Source: Qipengyuania_C sp046254955 (GTDB lineage Bacteria; Pseudomonadota; Alphaproteobacteria; Sphingomonadales; Sphingomonadaceae). Taken from it: a stretch of DNA of 64,000 nt. This document shows positions 34,836 to 44,294 of this stretch, in pieces. Position numbers and translations under genes: made by a program. Each line of letters begins with the position of its first letter. Position 1 is the stretch's first letter. Below the pieces are notes generated by a model, which was given only the letters and a program-made list of their open reading frames with translations, did not search any database and was not told where the DNA came from. The DNA is taken from positions 682,001 through 746,000 of the forward strand of contig NZ_JBJXRG010000001.1 of assembly GCF_046254955.1 (NCBI RefSeq). Direction: 5' to 3'.

Positions 34836-37493
34836 TCAGCCAAGGCTGCGCGTAACCTGCTCGGCGGTATCGCGCGACAGGTTCGGTGCAGCGACAATTC
34901 GCTCAAGCTGCTCGCGCATCATGGCCGAACGCCCCTCCTCGATCCTGCGCCAGCGCCCGAGCGGTGAAACGAAACGTGCCGCAGTTTGCGGATTGATCGG
35001 ATCAAGCGCGAGGATAAGGTCCGCAATCATGCGATAACCCTCGCCATCGACAGCGTGAAAGGCGTGCGGGCTCGCGGCAAAAGCCATGTAGAGCGAGCGC
35101 ACGCGGTTGGGGTTCTTGATCGTGAAATCGGGATGATCGGCCAGCGCCTTCACATGCTCAAGCACGCTCGGGTGGAGCGAGCTCGCCTGGATGGCGAACC
35201 ATTTGTCGATCACCAACTCATTGCCCTTGTAGCGGCGATGATAGTCGATCAGCTTGTCGGTGCGTGCCGCCGTTCCGAGACCCGAGAGCACTGCGAGCGC
35301 GCCTTGGCGATCGGTCATATTGTCGGCTGCTTCATACTGTGCGGCAGCAAGTTTGGAAGCGAGCTCGGGATTGGATGCCGCAAGGTAGATCAGCGCCGCG
35401 GTCTTGACCTTGCGGCTGCCGCGCGCTTCCTGGCTAAAGCCGAAAGGCACTTCGGTTGCGCGCTCATGAAGCGAGACAAGTTCCCGCTCGAGCTGCTGAC
35501 CAAGCCATGTCTTCAGGCCTTCACGTTCGTCCTGAATGCGGCCTGGATCGGCCTGTTCGATCTGTTCGGCAAGGTAGGTCTGGCCCGGAAGCGACAGCAA
35601 TTCGCCGCGCATCGAATCGTCGAGCGAGGTGTCGGCCAAAGTCGAAGAAAAGGCTTTCAGGATATCGGCACGGCCCAGCCCTCTCGCCTCTTCGGACAAG
35701 CCATCCCCCGATGCAGCAGCAACGAGATGACGCACAGCCAGGTCCTGCGTCGCTTCATAGCGTGCAAAGGGATCGTCATCATGTGCCGCGAGGAAGACGA
35801 GGTCTTCGCCAGATACTTCGCGGTCGATCGAAACCGGGGCCGAGAAGCCGCGATTGATCGAGAGCACCGGCGGCTTCGCAAAGCCGGAGAACGCCAGAGT
35901 GCTTTCGGCCTCATCCAGCACGACCAGCTCTTCGCCATCGTGCTTGCCGCTTTCCCGATCGAATAGCGCAAGCCTCAGCGGGATCGGCATCGGCTGCTTG
36001 TCGGGCTGGCCCGGTGTCGCCGGGACCGTCTGTTTCAAGGTCAGAAGCGCCGTATCATCTTCGTGATCGAGCGAGACCGACACTTTCGGCGTCCCTGCTT
36101 GGCGATACCACTGGCGGAATTTCTCCAGATCGAGGCTAGCACCATCCTCGATTGCCGTGACGAAATCCTCGCAAGTCGCCGCTTCACCATCGTGGCGGTC
36201 GAAATAGAGATCGGTGCCTTGGCGGAAGCGCTCTTCACCGGCCATCGTGCGCATCATGCGGATCACTTCGGCGCCTTTGTTGTAGACCGTCGCCGTATAG
36301 AAATTCGAGATTTCACGGTAGCTGTCCGGCCGGATCGGATGCGCAAGTGGCCCCGAATCTTCCGGGAATTGCGCGGCGCGCAGGATCCGCACGTCTTCGA
36401 TCCGCTTGACAGCCTCTCCCTGCATGTCCTGCGAAAACAGCTGGTCGCGCAGAACGGTAAACCCTTCCTTGAGCGAGAGCTGGAACCAGTCGCGGCAAGT
36501 CACGCGGTTGCCCGACCAATTGTGGAAATATTCGTGCGCGATCACGCCTTCGACCGCGTCGAAATCGCCATCGGTCGCGGTTTCCGGATCGGCCAGGACG
36601 TATTTCGTATTGAAGACGTTGAGACCCTTGTTCTCCATCGCGCCCATGTTGAAATCGGAGACGGCGACGATGTTGTAGAGATCGAGATCGTATTCGCGGC
36701 CGAAGACCTCCTCGTCCCATTTCATGCTCTTCTTGAGCGATTCCACGGCATGGTCGGTGCGAGAGAGATCGGCTTCGCGGACCCAGATATTAAGCTCGAC
36801 TTCGCGCCCGCTCATAGTCGTGAAAGTGTCCGAATTGGCGACCAGCTGCCCGGCAACAAGTGCGAAAAGATAGCTCGGCTTGGGCCAGGGATCGTGCCAT
36901 TCGGCCCAGTGCGTGCCGTCAGCGTTCTCGCCGCTATCGGTGTTATTGCCGTTGCACAGCAGCACAGGGAACTTGTCTTTCGGCCCGCTCATTCGAATGG
37001 TATAGGTCGACAGCACATCGGGGCGGTCGGGGAAGAATGTGATCCGGCGAAAGCCCTCGGCCTCGCATTGGGTGCAGAGCATCCCGTTCGAGGCAAATAG
37101 CCCCATTAGCTGGCTGTTTGCAGAGGGATCGATCTGGGTAACTATCTCCAGCTCATGCGCTGCTTGCGAAAGCGGGAGGACGAGGTTGCCTTCTTGCATC
37201 GTCCAGTCATTGACCGCTTCGCCATCGACGCTGATCGCCAGTGGCTCGATCCCGTCGCCATTGAGAAGAATCGAATCGGAAGTTTCGGCCTGCTCATTGG
37301 GGGCGACGGAGAGCTTCGAAGTGATCCGCGTCTTTTCCAGCCCAAGTTCGAAATCGAGCCGGGTCTTGGCAATCGTCCAGGGAAAAGGTTTGTAGTCCTC
37401 GCGCCGGATCACTGGCGGGTCCTTGGGCTCAGGCGGCGCATCGGCCAAAGTTGCAGTGGTGTCGGGCGATGCGGGGGTGTTGGCAATATCCAT
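34836..37493 (-). CDS. pepN: aminopeptidase N
   Basis: M1-family zinc aminopeptidase that removes N-terminal residues from peptides. 885 residues from ATG 37491-37493; the open frame extends 13 codons to a TTG without support. The exopeptidase motif GAMEN is at 284-288, the zinc motif HEYFH at 320-324 and the third zinc ligand Glu at 343 in LKEGFT. The C-terminal half is the helical PepN domain (about 530-885). E. coli PepN has about 870 residues. Divergent from the epimerase-like gene with ~50 bases between starts. Confidence 0.95.
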   Translation of the reverse strand: MDIANTPASPDTTATLADAPPEPKDPPVIRREDYKPFPWTIAKTRLDFELGLEKTRITSKLSVAPNEQAETSDSILLNGDGIEPLAISVDGEAVNDWTMQEGNLVLPLSQAAHELEIVTQIDPSANSQLMGLFASNGMLCTQCEAEGFRRITFFPDRPDVLSTYTIRMSGPKDKFPVLLCNGNNTDSGENADGTHWAEWHDPWPKPSYLFALVAGQLVANSDTFTTMSGREVELNIWVREADLSRTDHAVESLKKSMKWDEEVFGREYDLDLYNIVAVSDFNMGAMENKGLNVFNTKYVLADPETATDGDFDAVEGVIAHEYFHNWSGNRVTCRDWFQLSLKEGFTVLRDQLFSQDMQGEAVKRIEDVRILRAAQFPEDSGPLAHPIRPDSYREISNFYTATVYNKGAEVIRMMRTMAGEERFRQGTDLYFDRHDGEAATCEDFVTAIEDGASLDLEKFRQWYRQAGTPKVSVSLDHEDDTALLTLKQTVPATPGQPDKQPMPIPLRLALFDRESGKHDGEELVVLDEAESTLAFSGFAKPPVLSINRGFSAPVSIDREVSGEDLVFLAAHDDDPFARYEATQDLAVRHLVAAASGDGLSEEARGLGRADILKAFSSTLADTSLDDSMRGELLSLPGQTYLAEQIEQADPGRIQDEREGLKTWLGQQLERELVSLHERATEVPFGFSQEARGSRKVKTAALIYLAASNPELASKLAAAQYEAADNMTDRQGALAVLSGLGTAARTDKLIDYHRRYKGNELVIDKWFAIQASSLHPSVLEHVKALADHPDFTIKNPNRVRSLYMAFAASPHAFHAVDGEGYRMIADLILALDPINPQTAARFVSPLGRWRRIEEGRSAMMREQLERIVAAPNLSRDTAEQVTRSLG

Positions 37494-37544
37494 GGTGAGT
37501 GAACTAGTGGCTTTTGGACTAAGTTCCAGCAATAGGATGCCGCG

Positions 37545-38387
37545 ATGGCGAATCTGTTTATTTTCGGGCTGGGTTACACCGCCTCGCGCATTGCCGGGCG
37601 GTTGAAGGACAGCGGCTGGAATGTCGATGCGACCGGCAGCGCGGGCAATGTCGATTTCGATGATCGCAACGGGGTTATCGAAGCACTACGTCAGGCCGAT
37701 TGGGTGCTGTCTTCCGTACCTCCCGAAAAGGGCTCGGGATCCGACCCGGTTCTCGAGACATTTGGCAACCATCTCGCCTCATCTCGGCTTGTCTACCTGT
37801 CATCTACGGGGGTCTATGGCGACGCCAAAGGGGCGTGGGTAGACGAGAATTCACCCACCGGAACAGGTCGACGTTCGGCCCGATCTGACTGCGATTTCAA
37901 ATGGTTAGATCTGGGCTCGCGAGTGTTTCGCTTGCCCGGAATATACGGTCCGGGGCGCAGCGCGCTCGACCGGGTGCGCGAGGGGAAGGCCCGCCGGATC
38001 GATATGCCCGGACAGGTCTTCAGCCGGGTGCATGTCGATGATATCGTTAGCGGAATCCTTGCAGGAATCGAGCGAGACGCCCCTCCCGGTGCCTACAATC
38101 TGGCCGATGATTTGCCCGCCAGCGGCAATGCCGTAACAGAAGAAGCCTGCCGCCTGCTCGGCCTCGATCCGCCGCCGCTGCAGACAATCGAGGAAGCCAA
38201 TCTCAGCGAAATGGCGCGTGGATTCTATTCGGAAAATCGTCGTGTCGCGAACGGCAAGGCCAAGCGCGTTCTGGGTTGGCAGCCAAAGTACCCGACTTAC
38301 CGCGAGGGCTTGCGCGCCCTCAGTGCGATGAGCAGTCCGGCAAGCGCGAATACTGCGCCCGAGGCAGTGAGCGGCGTCCAGGAATAA
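37545..38387 (+). CDS. NAD(P)-binding epimerase/dehydratase-like protein (YeeZ-like)
   Basis: 280-residue extended-SDR protein. N-terminal Rossmann FIFGLGYTASRIAGRL (5-20), the YLSSTGVYGD segment where classical epimerases have the Ser and the Tyr region, and VFRLPGIYGPGRSALDRVR. YeeZ-like proteins lack a proven reaction; they resemble nucleotide-sugar epimerases. The 3' 91 bases overlap the convergent EamA transporter gene, so the last ~30 residues may be poorly constrained; I kept the full frame. Confidence 0.8.
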   Translation: MANLFIFGLGYTASRIAGRLKDSGWNVDATGSAGNVDFDDRNGVIEALRQADWVLSSVPPEKGSGSDPVLETFGNHLASSRLVYLSSTGVYGDAKGAWVDENSPTGTGRRSARSDCDFKWLDLGSRVFRLPGIYGPGRSALDRVREGKARRIDMPGQVFSRVHVDDIVSGILAGIERDAPPGAYNLADDLPASGNAVTEEACRLLGLDPPPLQTIEEANLSEMARGFYSENRRVANGKAKRVLGWQPKYPTYREGLRALSAMSSPASANTAPEAVSGVQE

Positions 38388-39220
38388 CCCTCGAACACGG
38401 TTGAGAGCAGCATGGCGATAATGATGACGAGGATATTGCTGTAAGTTGCTCGTCCTGCCCCGATCTCGCGCACCAGCGTGTAATGCAGGGGGAAAGTCAG
38501 CACCGATCCGGCGAGTGCCAGCCACGCCAGTCCGGCCCAGAATTCGGGCGCCGAAGGAAAGACCGGCGGACCGGCAATGGCCCATGCGAAGGCGACATTC
38601 ATGAGTGTGCCGTAGAGCATCGCCCAAGCCAGCATGCTGACCATCGGCACGCTTCGCCCGGTCTTGCCCGCTTGCATGATGTTCGCAATCGATGCAGCGA
38701 GGATCCCGGCAATCGCCAGCACGATGCCGAGCGGCACGTCGCCGCCAACCTTGCCCGCTTGCCATTCGTGCACCAACAAGAGTGATACGCCGGTGAGCGC
38801 CACAAAGGTTCCGATCACGAAATTCCGGGTGATCTGCTGGCCGAGGAAAATCAGGCCCAGCACCGCATTGGTCACGATCTGCAGGCCGAACATCGTCGCC
38901 ACGATCCCCGAAGTCAGGTGCAATTCCGCGCGATAGACGAAGTTGAGATTAAGCCCGAATTGCACCAGCCCGATGGCAAGAGCGAGCAGGTGACCATGCT
39001 TCCCAAGTGCGAGCGATTTTCCCATCACCAACGCCACCACAAACATCGCCGGTGCGGCAATCGCAAAGCGCATCGCCACCGACCAAGTCGGTGAGACCGC
39101 TTCAATTTGCCCGAGAATTACCCACCATGTGGAACCCCAGATCAGCGACACCAGCAGGAACGATATCGCGTTGCGGGGATGAAGCAGAGATTGCGACTGC
39201 GCTCCCGTCTCGGCGCTCAT
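38297..39220 (-). CDS. EamA-family (DMT) transporter
   Basis: 307-residue integral membrane protein with ten predicted transmembrane helices in two EamA repeats; N-terminal FLLVSLIWGSTWWVILGQIE is the family hallmark, and the second half includes GLAWLALAGSVLTFPLHYTL. Such proteins export amino acids or metabolites; the substrate is unknown. The start ATG overlaps the stop of the threonine-aldolase gene (ATGA 39217-39220), so an amino-acid-related role is plausible. Convergent overlap with the epimerase-like gene. Confidence 0.88.
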   Translation of the reverse strand: MSAETGAQSQSLLHPRNAISFLLVSLIWGSTWWVILGQIEAVSPTWSVAMRFAIAAPAMFVVALVMGKSLALGKHGHLLALAIGLVQFGLNLNFVYRAELHLTSGIVATMFGLQIVTNAVLGLIFLGQQITRNFVIGTFVALTGVSLLLVHEWQAGKVGGDVPLGIVLAIAGILAASIANIMQAGKTGRSVPMVSMLAWAMLYGTLMNVAFAWAIAGPPVFPSAPEFWAGLAWLALAGSVLTFPLHYTLVREIGAGRATYSNILVIIIAMLLSTVFEGYSWTPLTASGAVFALAGLLIALRARKPSR

Positions 39221-40212
39221 AGGCTAACAATAGCCTTGCCGAGCGCTACCGCGTCTTCCTCGCGCGCATTCCAGGCAGCGACGAAGCGCGCAGCATCATC
39301 GCCCCAGTCGTAAAAGCTGAAACCTTGCTTGCGCAGCGCCTCGCGCTCCGAAGCAGTGCAGCGCATAAAGACCTCGTTGGCCTCAACCGGGTGCATCAGT
39401 CGGTCAACACAGGCATGGCCGATTTCGGCTGCGGCGGCATTCGCCGCGCGGGCATTGTTCAGCCACAGATCGCCCTCCAGCATGGCGATGATCTGTGCCG
39501 CGAGGAAACGCCCCTTGCTTTGCAAGTGTCCAGCGCGTTTGCGCCGGTATCGAACCAGGTCGGCTGCAGACAGATCGAACAGCACCACTGCCTCTGCACT
39601 CATCGCGCCGTTCTTGATGAAGCCGAAGCTGAGTGCCTGCGCGCTGCCCACCGCCTCCGCCGCAGAGCAGCCAAGGAACGCCACCGCATTGGCAAATCGC
39701 GCGCCGTCGATATGCAGGCCAAGACCGCGTTCCTCGGCCAAGGAGGAAATCGCCGCCACCTCTTCGGGACGATAGTTTCGGCCATATTCGCTCGCCTGCG
39801 TGATCGATATCGCATGCGGTTGCACCTGGTGGACACCTTCACGGATCGGATCGATCACGGCACGAACACCGTCCGGTGTGAGTATGGCCCCCTCACCTTC
39901 GGCCAACAACAGCTTGGCACCATGGAGATAAAACCCCGGCGCGCCGGCTTCGTCCACTTCGATGTGCGCTTCGCGGTGACATACCACCCCGCCCTGCGGC
40001 TCGCACATCGTCGCCAGCGCCAGGCAGTTGGCTGCCGTTCCCGTCGCCGCCCACAGCGCCGCGCATTCGCGCCCGAACAGGTCAGAAAAGCGCTCGTCCA
40101 GCGCTTTCGAGAAGGCATCGCCATCGTAGGGGGCATCGACCGCATCAGCGGCATGCATTGCCTCCCAGACCTTGGGATGGACCGATGCTGCATTGTCCGA
40201 GAGAAACTGCAT
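39217..40212 (-). CDS. low-specificity L-threonine aldolase family PLP enzyme
   Basis: PLP-dependent fold-type I lyase (beta-eliminating-lyase family) that cleaves L-threonine or other beta-hydroxy amino acids to glycine plus aldehyde. 331 residues from ATG 40210-40212. Visible: FLSDNAASVHP (N-terminus), REAHIEVDEAGAP, HIDGARFANAVA with the PLP-nitrogen Asp169, and SFGFIKNGAM with the Schiff-base Lys200. It is coupled to the downstream EamA transporter gene. The GNAT gene is divergent. Confidence 0.9.
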   Translation of the reverse strand: MQFLSDNAASVHPKVWEAMHAADAVDAPYDGDAFSKALDERFSDLFGRECAALWAATGTAANCLALATMCEPQGGVVCHREAHIEVDEAGAPGFYLHGAKLLLAEGEGAILTPDGVRAVIDPIREGVHQVQPHAISITQASEYGRNYRPEEVAAISSLAEERGLGLHIDGARFANAVAFLGCSAAEAVGSAQALSFGFIKNGAMSAEAVVLFDLSAADLVRYRRKRAGHLQSKGRFLAAQIIAMLEGDLWLNNARAANAAAAEIGHACVDRLMHPVEANEVFMRCTASEREALRKQGFSFYDWGDDAARFVAAWNAREEDAVALGKAIVSL

Positions 40213-40263
40213 CGGAACGCCATGGCCTCGCCGCCCGTTGATGACAAGAAGGAGCATTCACGC

Positions 40264-40569
40264 ATGAGCGATACGATCGATATTATCCGGACCGATGAAA
40301 CCACCCACGGCGCCTATCGCGCCGAAGTCGAAGGCGCAGACAGGCAAGCCGAGCTGACATGGAAGGCACGCGGCAAAGCCCGCATTGCCGATCATACTTT
40401 CACCCCGCCTGAGGCTCGCGGCAAAGGTATCGCGCTAAAGCTGGTCAAAGCGATGGTCGCTGAAGCGCGCGCGCAGGGCTTCACCATCGTTCCGCAATGC
40501 CCCTATGTCGAAGCGCAGTTCCGCAAACATCCCGAATGGGCCGATCTGCGCGCCGAAACGCCGAGCTGA
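40264..40569 (+). CDS. small GNAT N-acetyltransferase (YjdJ-type)
   Basis: 101 residues, much shorter than usual GNATs but typical for the YjdJ/GCN5L1-like small family. Acetyl-CoA-binding loop PEARGKGIALKLVKAMV and the C-terminal IVPQCPYVEAQFRKHPEW are the family hallmarks. The same frame is open for about 310 codons upstream, but that is antisense to threonine aldolase. ATG at 40264 lies 51 bases from the divergent aldolase start. Acceptor unknown. Confidence 0.85.
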   Translation: MSDTIDIIRTDETTHGAYRAEVEGADRQAELTWKARGKARIADHTFTPPEARGKGIALKLVKAMVAEARAQGFTIVPQCPYVEAQFRKHPEWADLRAETPS

Positions 40570-40588
40570 GAATACGCTTGGTGATGGA

Positions 40589-40610
40589 CCTAGCGGATTT
40601 GGCAGGACGC
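40589..40610 (+). promoter_or_regulatory. CCTAGCG-type element upstream of the GST gene
   Basis: CCTAGCGGATTTGGCAGG, about 55-75 bases before the GST ATG. It resembles CCTAGCGAAAAGGGCAGC (45613) and CCTAGCGAAATGCGGCATTG (50680) in the same gene block. It is a by-eye similarity; the function is unknown. Confidence 0.3.
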
Positions 40611-40664
40611 AGCCCGCAGTCTCCGCCATAAGATCAGCCGCGCAGCAAAATTAGGAGACCATCG

Positions 40665-41309
40665 ATGCCAAAACTGCATTCCAGCCTCGGACCCAATCCG
40701 CGCCTCGTGCGCATGTTCCTGGTCGAGAAGGGCATCGGTGAAGATCATGTCGAGCGTATTCACTACGACATCATCACCGGCGAGAACCGGCAGGATGCGG
40801 ATTATCTGGCGAAGAACCCGCTCGGCACCATCCCCACATTCGAGTTGGAAGACGGCACCTGTCTGACCGAGAGTTGGCCAATTTGCGAATTCATCGAGGA
40901 AATGCATCCCGAACCCAACCTGTTCGGTGAGACACCCAAGGAGCGTGCCGAAGTGCGTAAATGGGTTCGCCTGTTTGACCAGGAAGTGGTTGTGCCAATG
41001 ACGATGGGCTTCCGTGCCGGGGGCGGACGCCCGATGTTCGAACCACGGATGAGCGTTGTCAGCGCCGAAGCAGGCGCCGAGCTCTCCGCCATGTCTGATG
41101 AGAAATGGCGCTATTTCGACAGCGTGCTGGGCGACAGCAACCATTTCGCGCTTGGCCGCTTTACCTTCGCCGATCTGATCATCTTCTGCTTCGCCAATTT
41201 CGGCTTCACGGTTGGATGGAAACTTCCTGAGGGAACAGACAACCTCACGCGCTTCGTCGCGGAACACAACAAGCGGGAAAGCGCTGCGATCTGGCAACAG
41301 GCAGAGTAG
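40665..41309 (+). CDS. glutathione S-transferase
   Basis: 214 residues with an N-terminal thioredoxin-fold GST domain (about 1-80; NPLGTIPTFELEDGTCLTES contains the cis-Pro and the Glu/Ser gamma-glutamyl contacts) and a helical C-terminal domain (about 95-205; FTFADLIIFCFANFGF is the family-typical helix). The catalytic Ser is probably near SSLGPNPR (6-13). AGGAG lies about seven bases before the ATG. It overlaps the next SDR by one base, so they are cotranscribed; the pair begins the catabolic block. Confidence 0.9.
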   Translation: MPKLHSSLGPNPRLVRMFLVEKGIGEDHVERIHYDIITGENRQDADYLAKNPLGTIPTFELEDGTCLTESWPICEFIEEMHPEPNLFGETPKERAEVRKWVRLFDQEVVVPMTMGFRAGGGRPMFEPRMSVVSAEAGAELSAMSDEKWRYFDSVLGDSNHFALGRFTFADLIIFCFANFGFTVGWKLPEGTDNLTRFVAEHNKRESAAIWQQAE

Positions 41310-42091
41310 TGCCGGATCTTTCCGGCCCCAAACTGCTAGGGAAAGTCGCCATTGTCACCGGCTGCGCCTCGGGCATTGGCGCGGCTACGGTCAAGCGGCT
41401 GCGCGCCGATGGAGCCGAGGTGCTCGGCACCGATATCGATGTCGCAGCTGGCGAGGCGCTATGCCACGAACACGGCGCGCGCTTTGCCCAGCAGGATGTT
41501 TCTGATCGGAGCCGCTGGCCTGACATCGTGGCCGAAGCCGTCGCTGTATTCGGACGACTTGATATCTTGGTCAACAATGCAGGAATGGTCTCGGGAGCGT
41601 CGATCGGCGACGTGGATGACGATACCTGGGACCGGGTCATCGCGGTCAATCTCACTGGAACCATGGCCGGATGCCGCGCTGCAATTGCGGCGATGAAGGA
41701 CAACCCCGGTGGTGCGTCTGGATCAATCATCAACATCTCATCGACGACGGCAATGGCACCGCTGCCGAGCGACGTCGGCTACTCGGCGAGCAAGGGCGGC
41801 GTGCGCGTGCTGTCGAAATCGGTCGCCACATGGTGCGCGCAGCAAGGCTACGCAATCCGCTGTAACACGGTGATCCCTGGCGCAACTGAAACAGGCATTC
41901 TCGACAAAGCAGAGCAAGTGACGCCAGGGCTAAAAGCGGCGGTGGCATCAACGTCACCCATGAACCGCTTGGCCGATCCTGCAGAGACCGCTGCAGCCAT
42001 CGCCTTCCTTGCTTCAGACGAATGCCCCTTCATGACGGGTGCGGAATTGTTGGTGGATGGCGGCGCGCTTTCGATCCACCCCGGCTTCTGA
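41309..42091 (+). CDS. short-chain dehydrogenase/reductase
   Basis: 260-residue classical SDR: cofactor motif TGCASGIG (about 18-25), NNAG in ILVNNAGMVSG, catalytic Ser in NISSTTAMAPL and Tyr/Lys in YSASKGG. The C-terminus ELLVDGGALSIHPGF is a normal SDR tail. Start is GTG at 41309-41311, overlapping the GST stop codon (TAG-TG). The motif after beta-2 (GTDID) fits NAD(H). The substrate is likely an alcohol or ketone intermediate of the local pathway, by position only. Confidence 0.9.
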   Translation: MPDLSGPKLLGKVAIVTGCASGIGAATVKRLRADGAEVLGTDIDVAAGEALCHEHGARFAQQDVSDRSRWPDIVAEAVAVFGRLDILVNNAGMVSGASIGDVDDDTWDRVIAVNLTGTMAGCRAAIAAMKDNPGGASGSIINISSTTAMAPLPSDVGYSASKGGVRVLSKSVATWCAQQGYAIRCNTVIPGATETGILDKAEQVTPGLKAAVASTSPMNRLADPAETAAAIAFLASDECPFMTGAELLVDGGALSIHPGF

Positions 42092-42093
42092 GT

Positions 42094-43407
42094 TCAGGCC
42101 CGACCCATCTTCGCCAGATAGCCGCTGGGGCCCATCTGGCGGGCGGTCCAAGCGAAAGCGAGCATAGCCAGCACACCGGCAAGAGCGCTCACAGCAAACA
42201 TCGCGATGGCGAGGCTACTTGTGCCGTAGGTTTCTGTTAGCCCATCGCTTATGCCGCCGATCATGGCGAGGCCAATCGCCTGACCAATGAGGTTGTTGAA
42301 GAACAATGCAGAGGCGACCGCGAACCCGCGATTGGCTGGTTCGACCGCTGCCTGAATGCCCGACAGGATTGGGGCTTGGCTCGCAACATAGATTGCATAG
42401 GCGAGGGCGAACCATGCGAGGAAGATCCAGAAATCTGTCGAGGTCAGCGCCATTGCGAGCGGCGCCAGACACAGCAGGCTGACTATTCCGGGAAACCACG
42501 CCCGCCAGCGTTCATCGCGCTTGGTTAGCCAGCCAGTGATATATCCGCCAAGCAGCGGACCCGGAATTCCGCCCAAAGCGAAGGTCAGCCCCAGATAAAG
42601 CCCAATGTCACCGGTCGAAAATTCAAAGCTGCGGATCATGACCGGCGCCATCCACACGGCAAGCGCATATCCGATCACGATCTGCAGGGCCCAGCCAGCC
42701 GCCAATCCGACGAAAACCTTGTTCGAAAAGACGGTTCTAATGGTGTCACCGAGTGGTTCTTGCACGGTCTTGGCATCCGCTGCGGCATAGCGTCCACGCC
42801 TTGGTTCGCGCACAGTAAAATAGAGGATCGCGCCAATCAGCAATCCGGGCAGGCCCATCAGTACAAACGCCCAGCGCCAGCCGAATGCCTCGGCCAGCAA
42901 TCCGCCAGCAATGAGGCCTGTGGCGGTCCCCAAAGTGGCGCCCAGCGTCAGGAAGCCCATCGCCTTGGCCAGCTCTTCGCGCCGGAAATAATCAGCAACA
43001 AGGCTTTGCGAGGCGGGGCCGGAACACCCCTCGCCCACGCCCACACCTGTGCGGGCAAGGAAAAGCGTCCAGAACCCGGTGGCGAGACCGCACAGTGCTG
43101 TCATCCCGCTCCAGAACGCGATGGCCGCGGCAACGATGTTTTTGCGCACAGACCGGTCTGCGAGACGCGCGGCAGGAAATCCGGCGATCACATAGGTCGC
43201 AGTGAATGCGAGGCCGCCGACGAGCCCCAGTTGCAAATCGGTGAGGTCGAACTCAGCTTTGATATCCTCAATCAGGATCGAGAACACCAACCGGTCAGCG
43301 ATTGAAAATAGGCTGACGACGGTGAGCAGCGCCAGCACATACCAGCGGTAGCGCCCGGGAGGCGCATCATCCCGGTCAGATTGGGTCTCAGTGATGGGGT
43401 CTGGCAT
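42094..43407 (-). CDS. MFS transporter (Spinster-like)
   Basis: 437-residue, 12-transmembrane major facilitator. ATG at 43405-43407 (MPDPITETQ) is preferred over the longer frame; it still overlaps the upstream SDR by 20 bases. The TM2-TM3 loop GFPAARLADRSVRKN and the TM4 region RTGVGVGEGCSGPASQSLVADY match the Spns/Spinster branch common in sphingomonad catabolic clusters. Probable role: uptake or efflux across the inner membrane of the substrate or a product. Two bases separate it from the convergent SDR stop. Confidence 0.87.
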   Translation of the reverse strand: MPDPITETQSDRDDAPPGRYRWYVLALLTVVSLFSIADRLVFSILIEDIKAEFDLTDLQLGLVGGLAFTATYVIAGFPAARLADRSVRKNIVAAAIAFWSGMTALCGLATGFWTLFLARTGVGVGEGCSGPASQSLVADYFRREELAKAMGFLTLGATLGTATGLIAGGLLAEAFGWRWAFVLMGLPGLLIGAILYFTVREPRRGRYAAADAKTVQEPLGDTIRTVFSNKVFVGLAAGWALQIVIGYALAVWMAPVMIRSFEFSTGDIGLYLGLTFALGGIPGPLLGGYITGWLTKRDERWRAWFPGIVSLLCLAPLAMALTSTDFWIFLAWFALAYAIYVASQAPILSGIQAAVEPANRGFAVASALFFNNLIGQAIGLAMIGGISDGLTETYGTSSLAIAMFAVSALAGVLAMLAFAWTARQMGPSGYLAKMGRA

Positions 43408-44149
43408 CGAGACCGTTATCGACCGGGATGACAATCCCGTTGACGAAGCGTGATTCGTCGCTTGCCAGGTAGAGTACCGCGGCCGCCACATCCTTGGGTG
43501 CGCCCAACGCGTCGGCGGGAAGTGGCCCGTCCGGAATCTCCATCAGTTCCTCACCGCCTCTGCCCGAAATATCGCGCACCATCGGCGTCTCGATGCCGCC
43601 TGGCGCAATCGCGTTGCAACGGATCCCGTAACCTTCATCCTGGCAGTGCATCGCGATCGAGCGAGTCATGGCGCGAATCGCCCCCTTCGCGGCGGTGTAG
43701 GCAACGATATTGCCATAGCCCATCAGCGCTGCCGTCGAAGCCATATTGACGATCGAGGCGCCGCCCCGGTTCTTCATCAGGGGGATGGCATACTTGCAGC
43801 CGAGGAATGTCCCTTCGACATGGATCGCCATATGCAGTTTGAAGTTCTTGAGCGAGGAGTCCTCCACGCTCTCGAAAATGACATTGCCCGCATTGTTGAC
43901 GAGGATGTCGAGGCCGCCGTGGCGTTCTTCGACCGCCTTGAGAACTTCCTGCCACTGCTCTTCGCTCTTCACATCGAGCGCCATGGCATCGCCGCCAATG
44001 CGCTCGGCAACCTTGTGCGCCTGTTCGCATTCGCGATCAGTCACGATTACGCGCGCGCCCTCGGCTGCCAGCATTTCGCAGTCGGCCTTTCCAAGGCCCA
44101 TGGCCCCGCCGGTCACCAGGGCAATCTTGCCTTCGACGCGTCCCGCCAT
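43388..44149 (-). CDS. short-chain dehydrogenase/reductase
   Basis: 253-residue classical SDR: TGGAMGLG cofactor motif (about 14-21), VTDRE after beta-2 (Asp favours NAD), NNAG in ILVNNAGNVIF, catalytic Ser in NMASTAALMG and Tyr/Lys in YTAAKGA. It ends VIPVDNGLDARPHH. Overlaps the start of the MFS gene by 20 bases, so the two are cotranscribed. Divergent from the first Rieske oxygenase across 145 bases. It resembles 3-alpha/20-beta-hydroxysteroid and cyclohexanol dehydrogenases in overall pattern, but the substrate is not assignable. Confidence 0.9.
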   Translation of the reverse strand: MAGRVEGKIALVTGGAMGLGKADCEMLAAEGARVIVTDRECEQAHKVAERIGGDAMALDVKSEEQWQEVLKAVEERHGGLDILVNNAGNVIFESVEDSSLKNFKLHMAIHVEGTFLGCKYAIPLMKNRGGASIVNMASTAALMGYGNIVAYTAAKGAIRAMTRSIAMHCQDEGYGIRCNAIAPGGIETPMVRDISGRGGEELMEIPDGPLPADALGAPKDVAAAVLYLASDESRFVNGIVIPVDNGLDARPHH

Positions 44150-44294
44150 TCGTCTCTCCCATCTTCTCTAAGGCCGTGCCTATCGGGATGGACGATCCGG
44201 ACATACTGTCAGAAGCGCGAGTAATCGCCATTTTCGCCAGTCGCAGAGCTTGGGTAGATGTGGTTAGACCTGGCCCAGACCTCGGGAGACCACA

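Noticed and set aside
39325..40263. Open frame upstream of and in frame with the small GNAT gene
   Set aside because: It is antisense to threonine aldolase; the GNAT domain begins at the ATG at 40264 and no family sequence lies before it.
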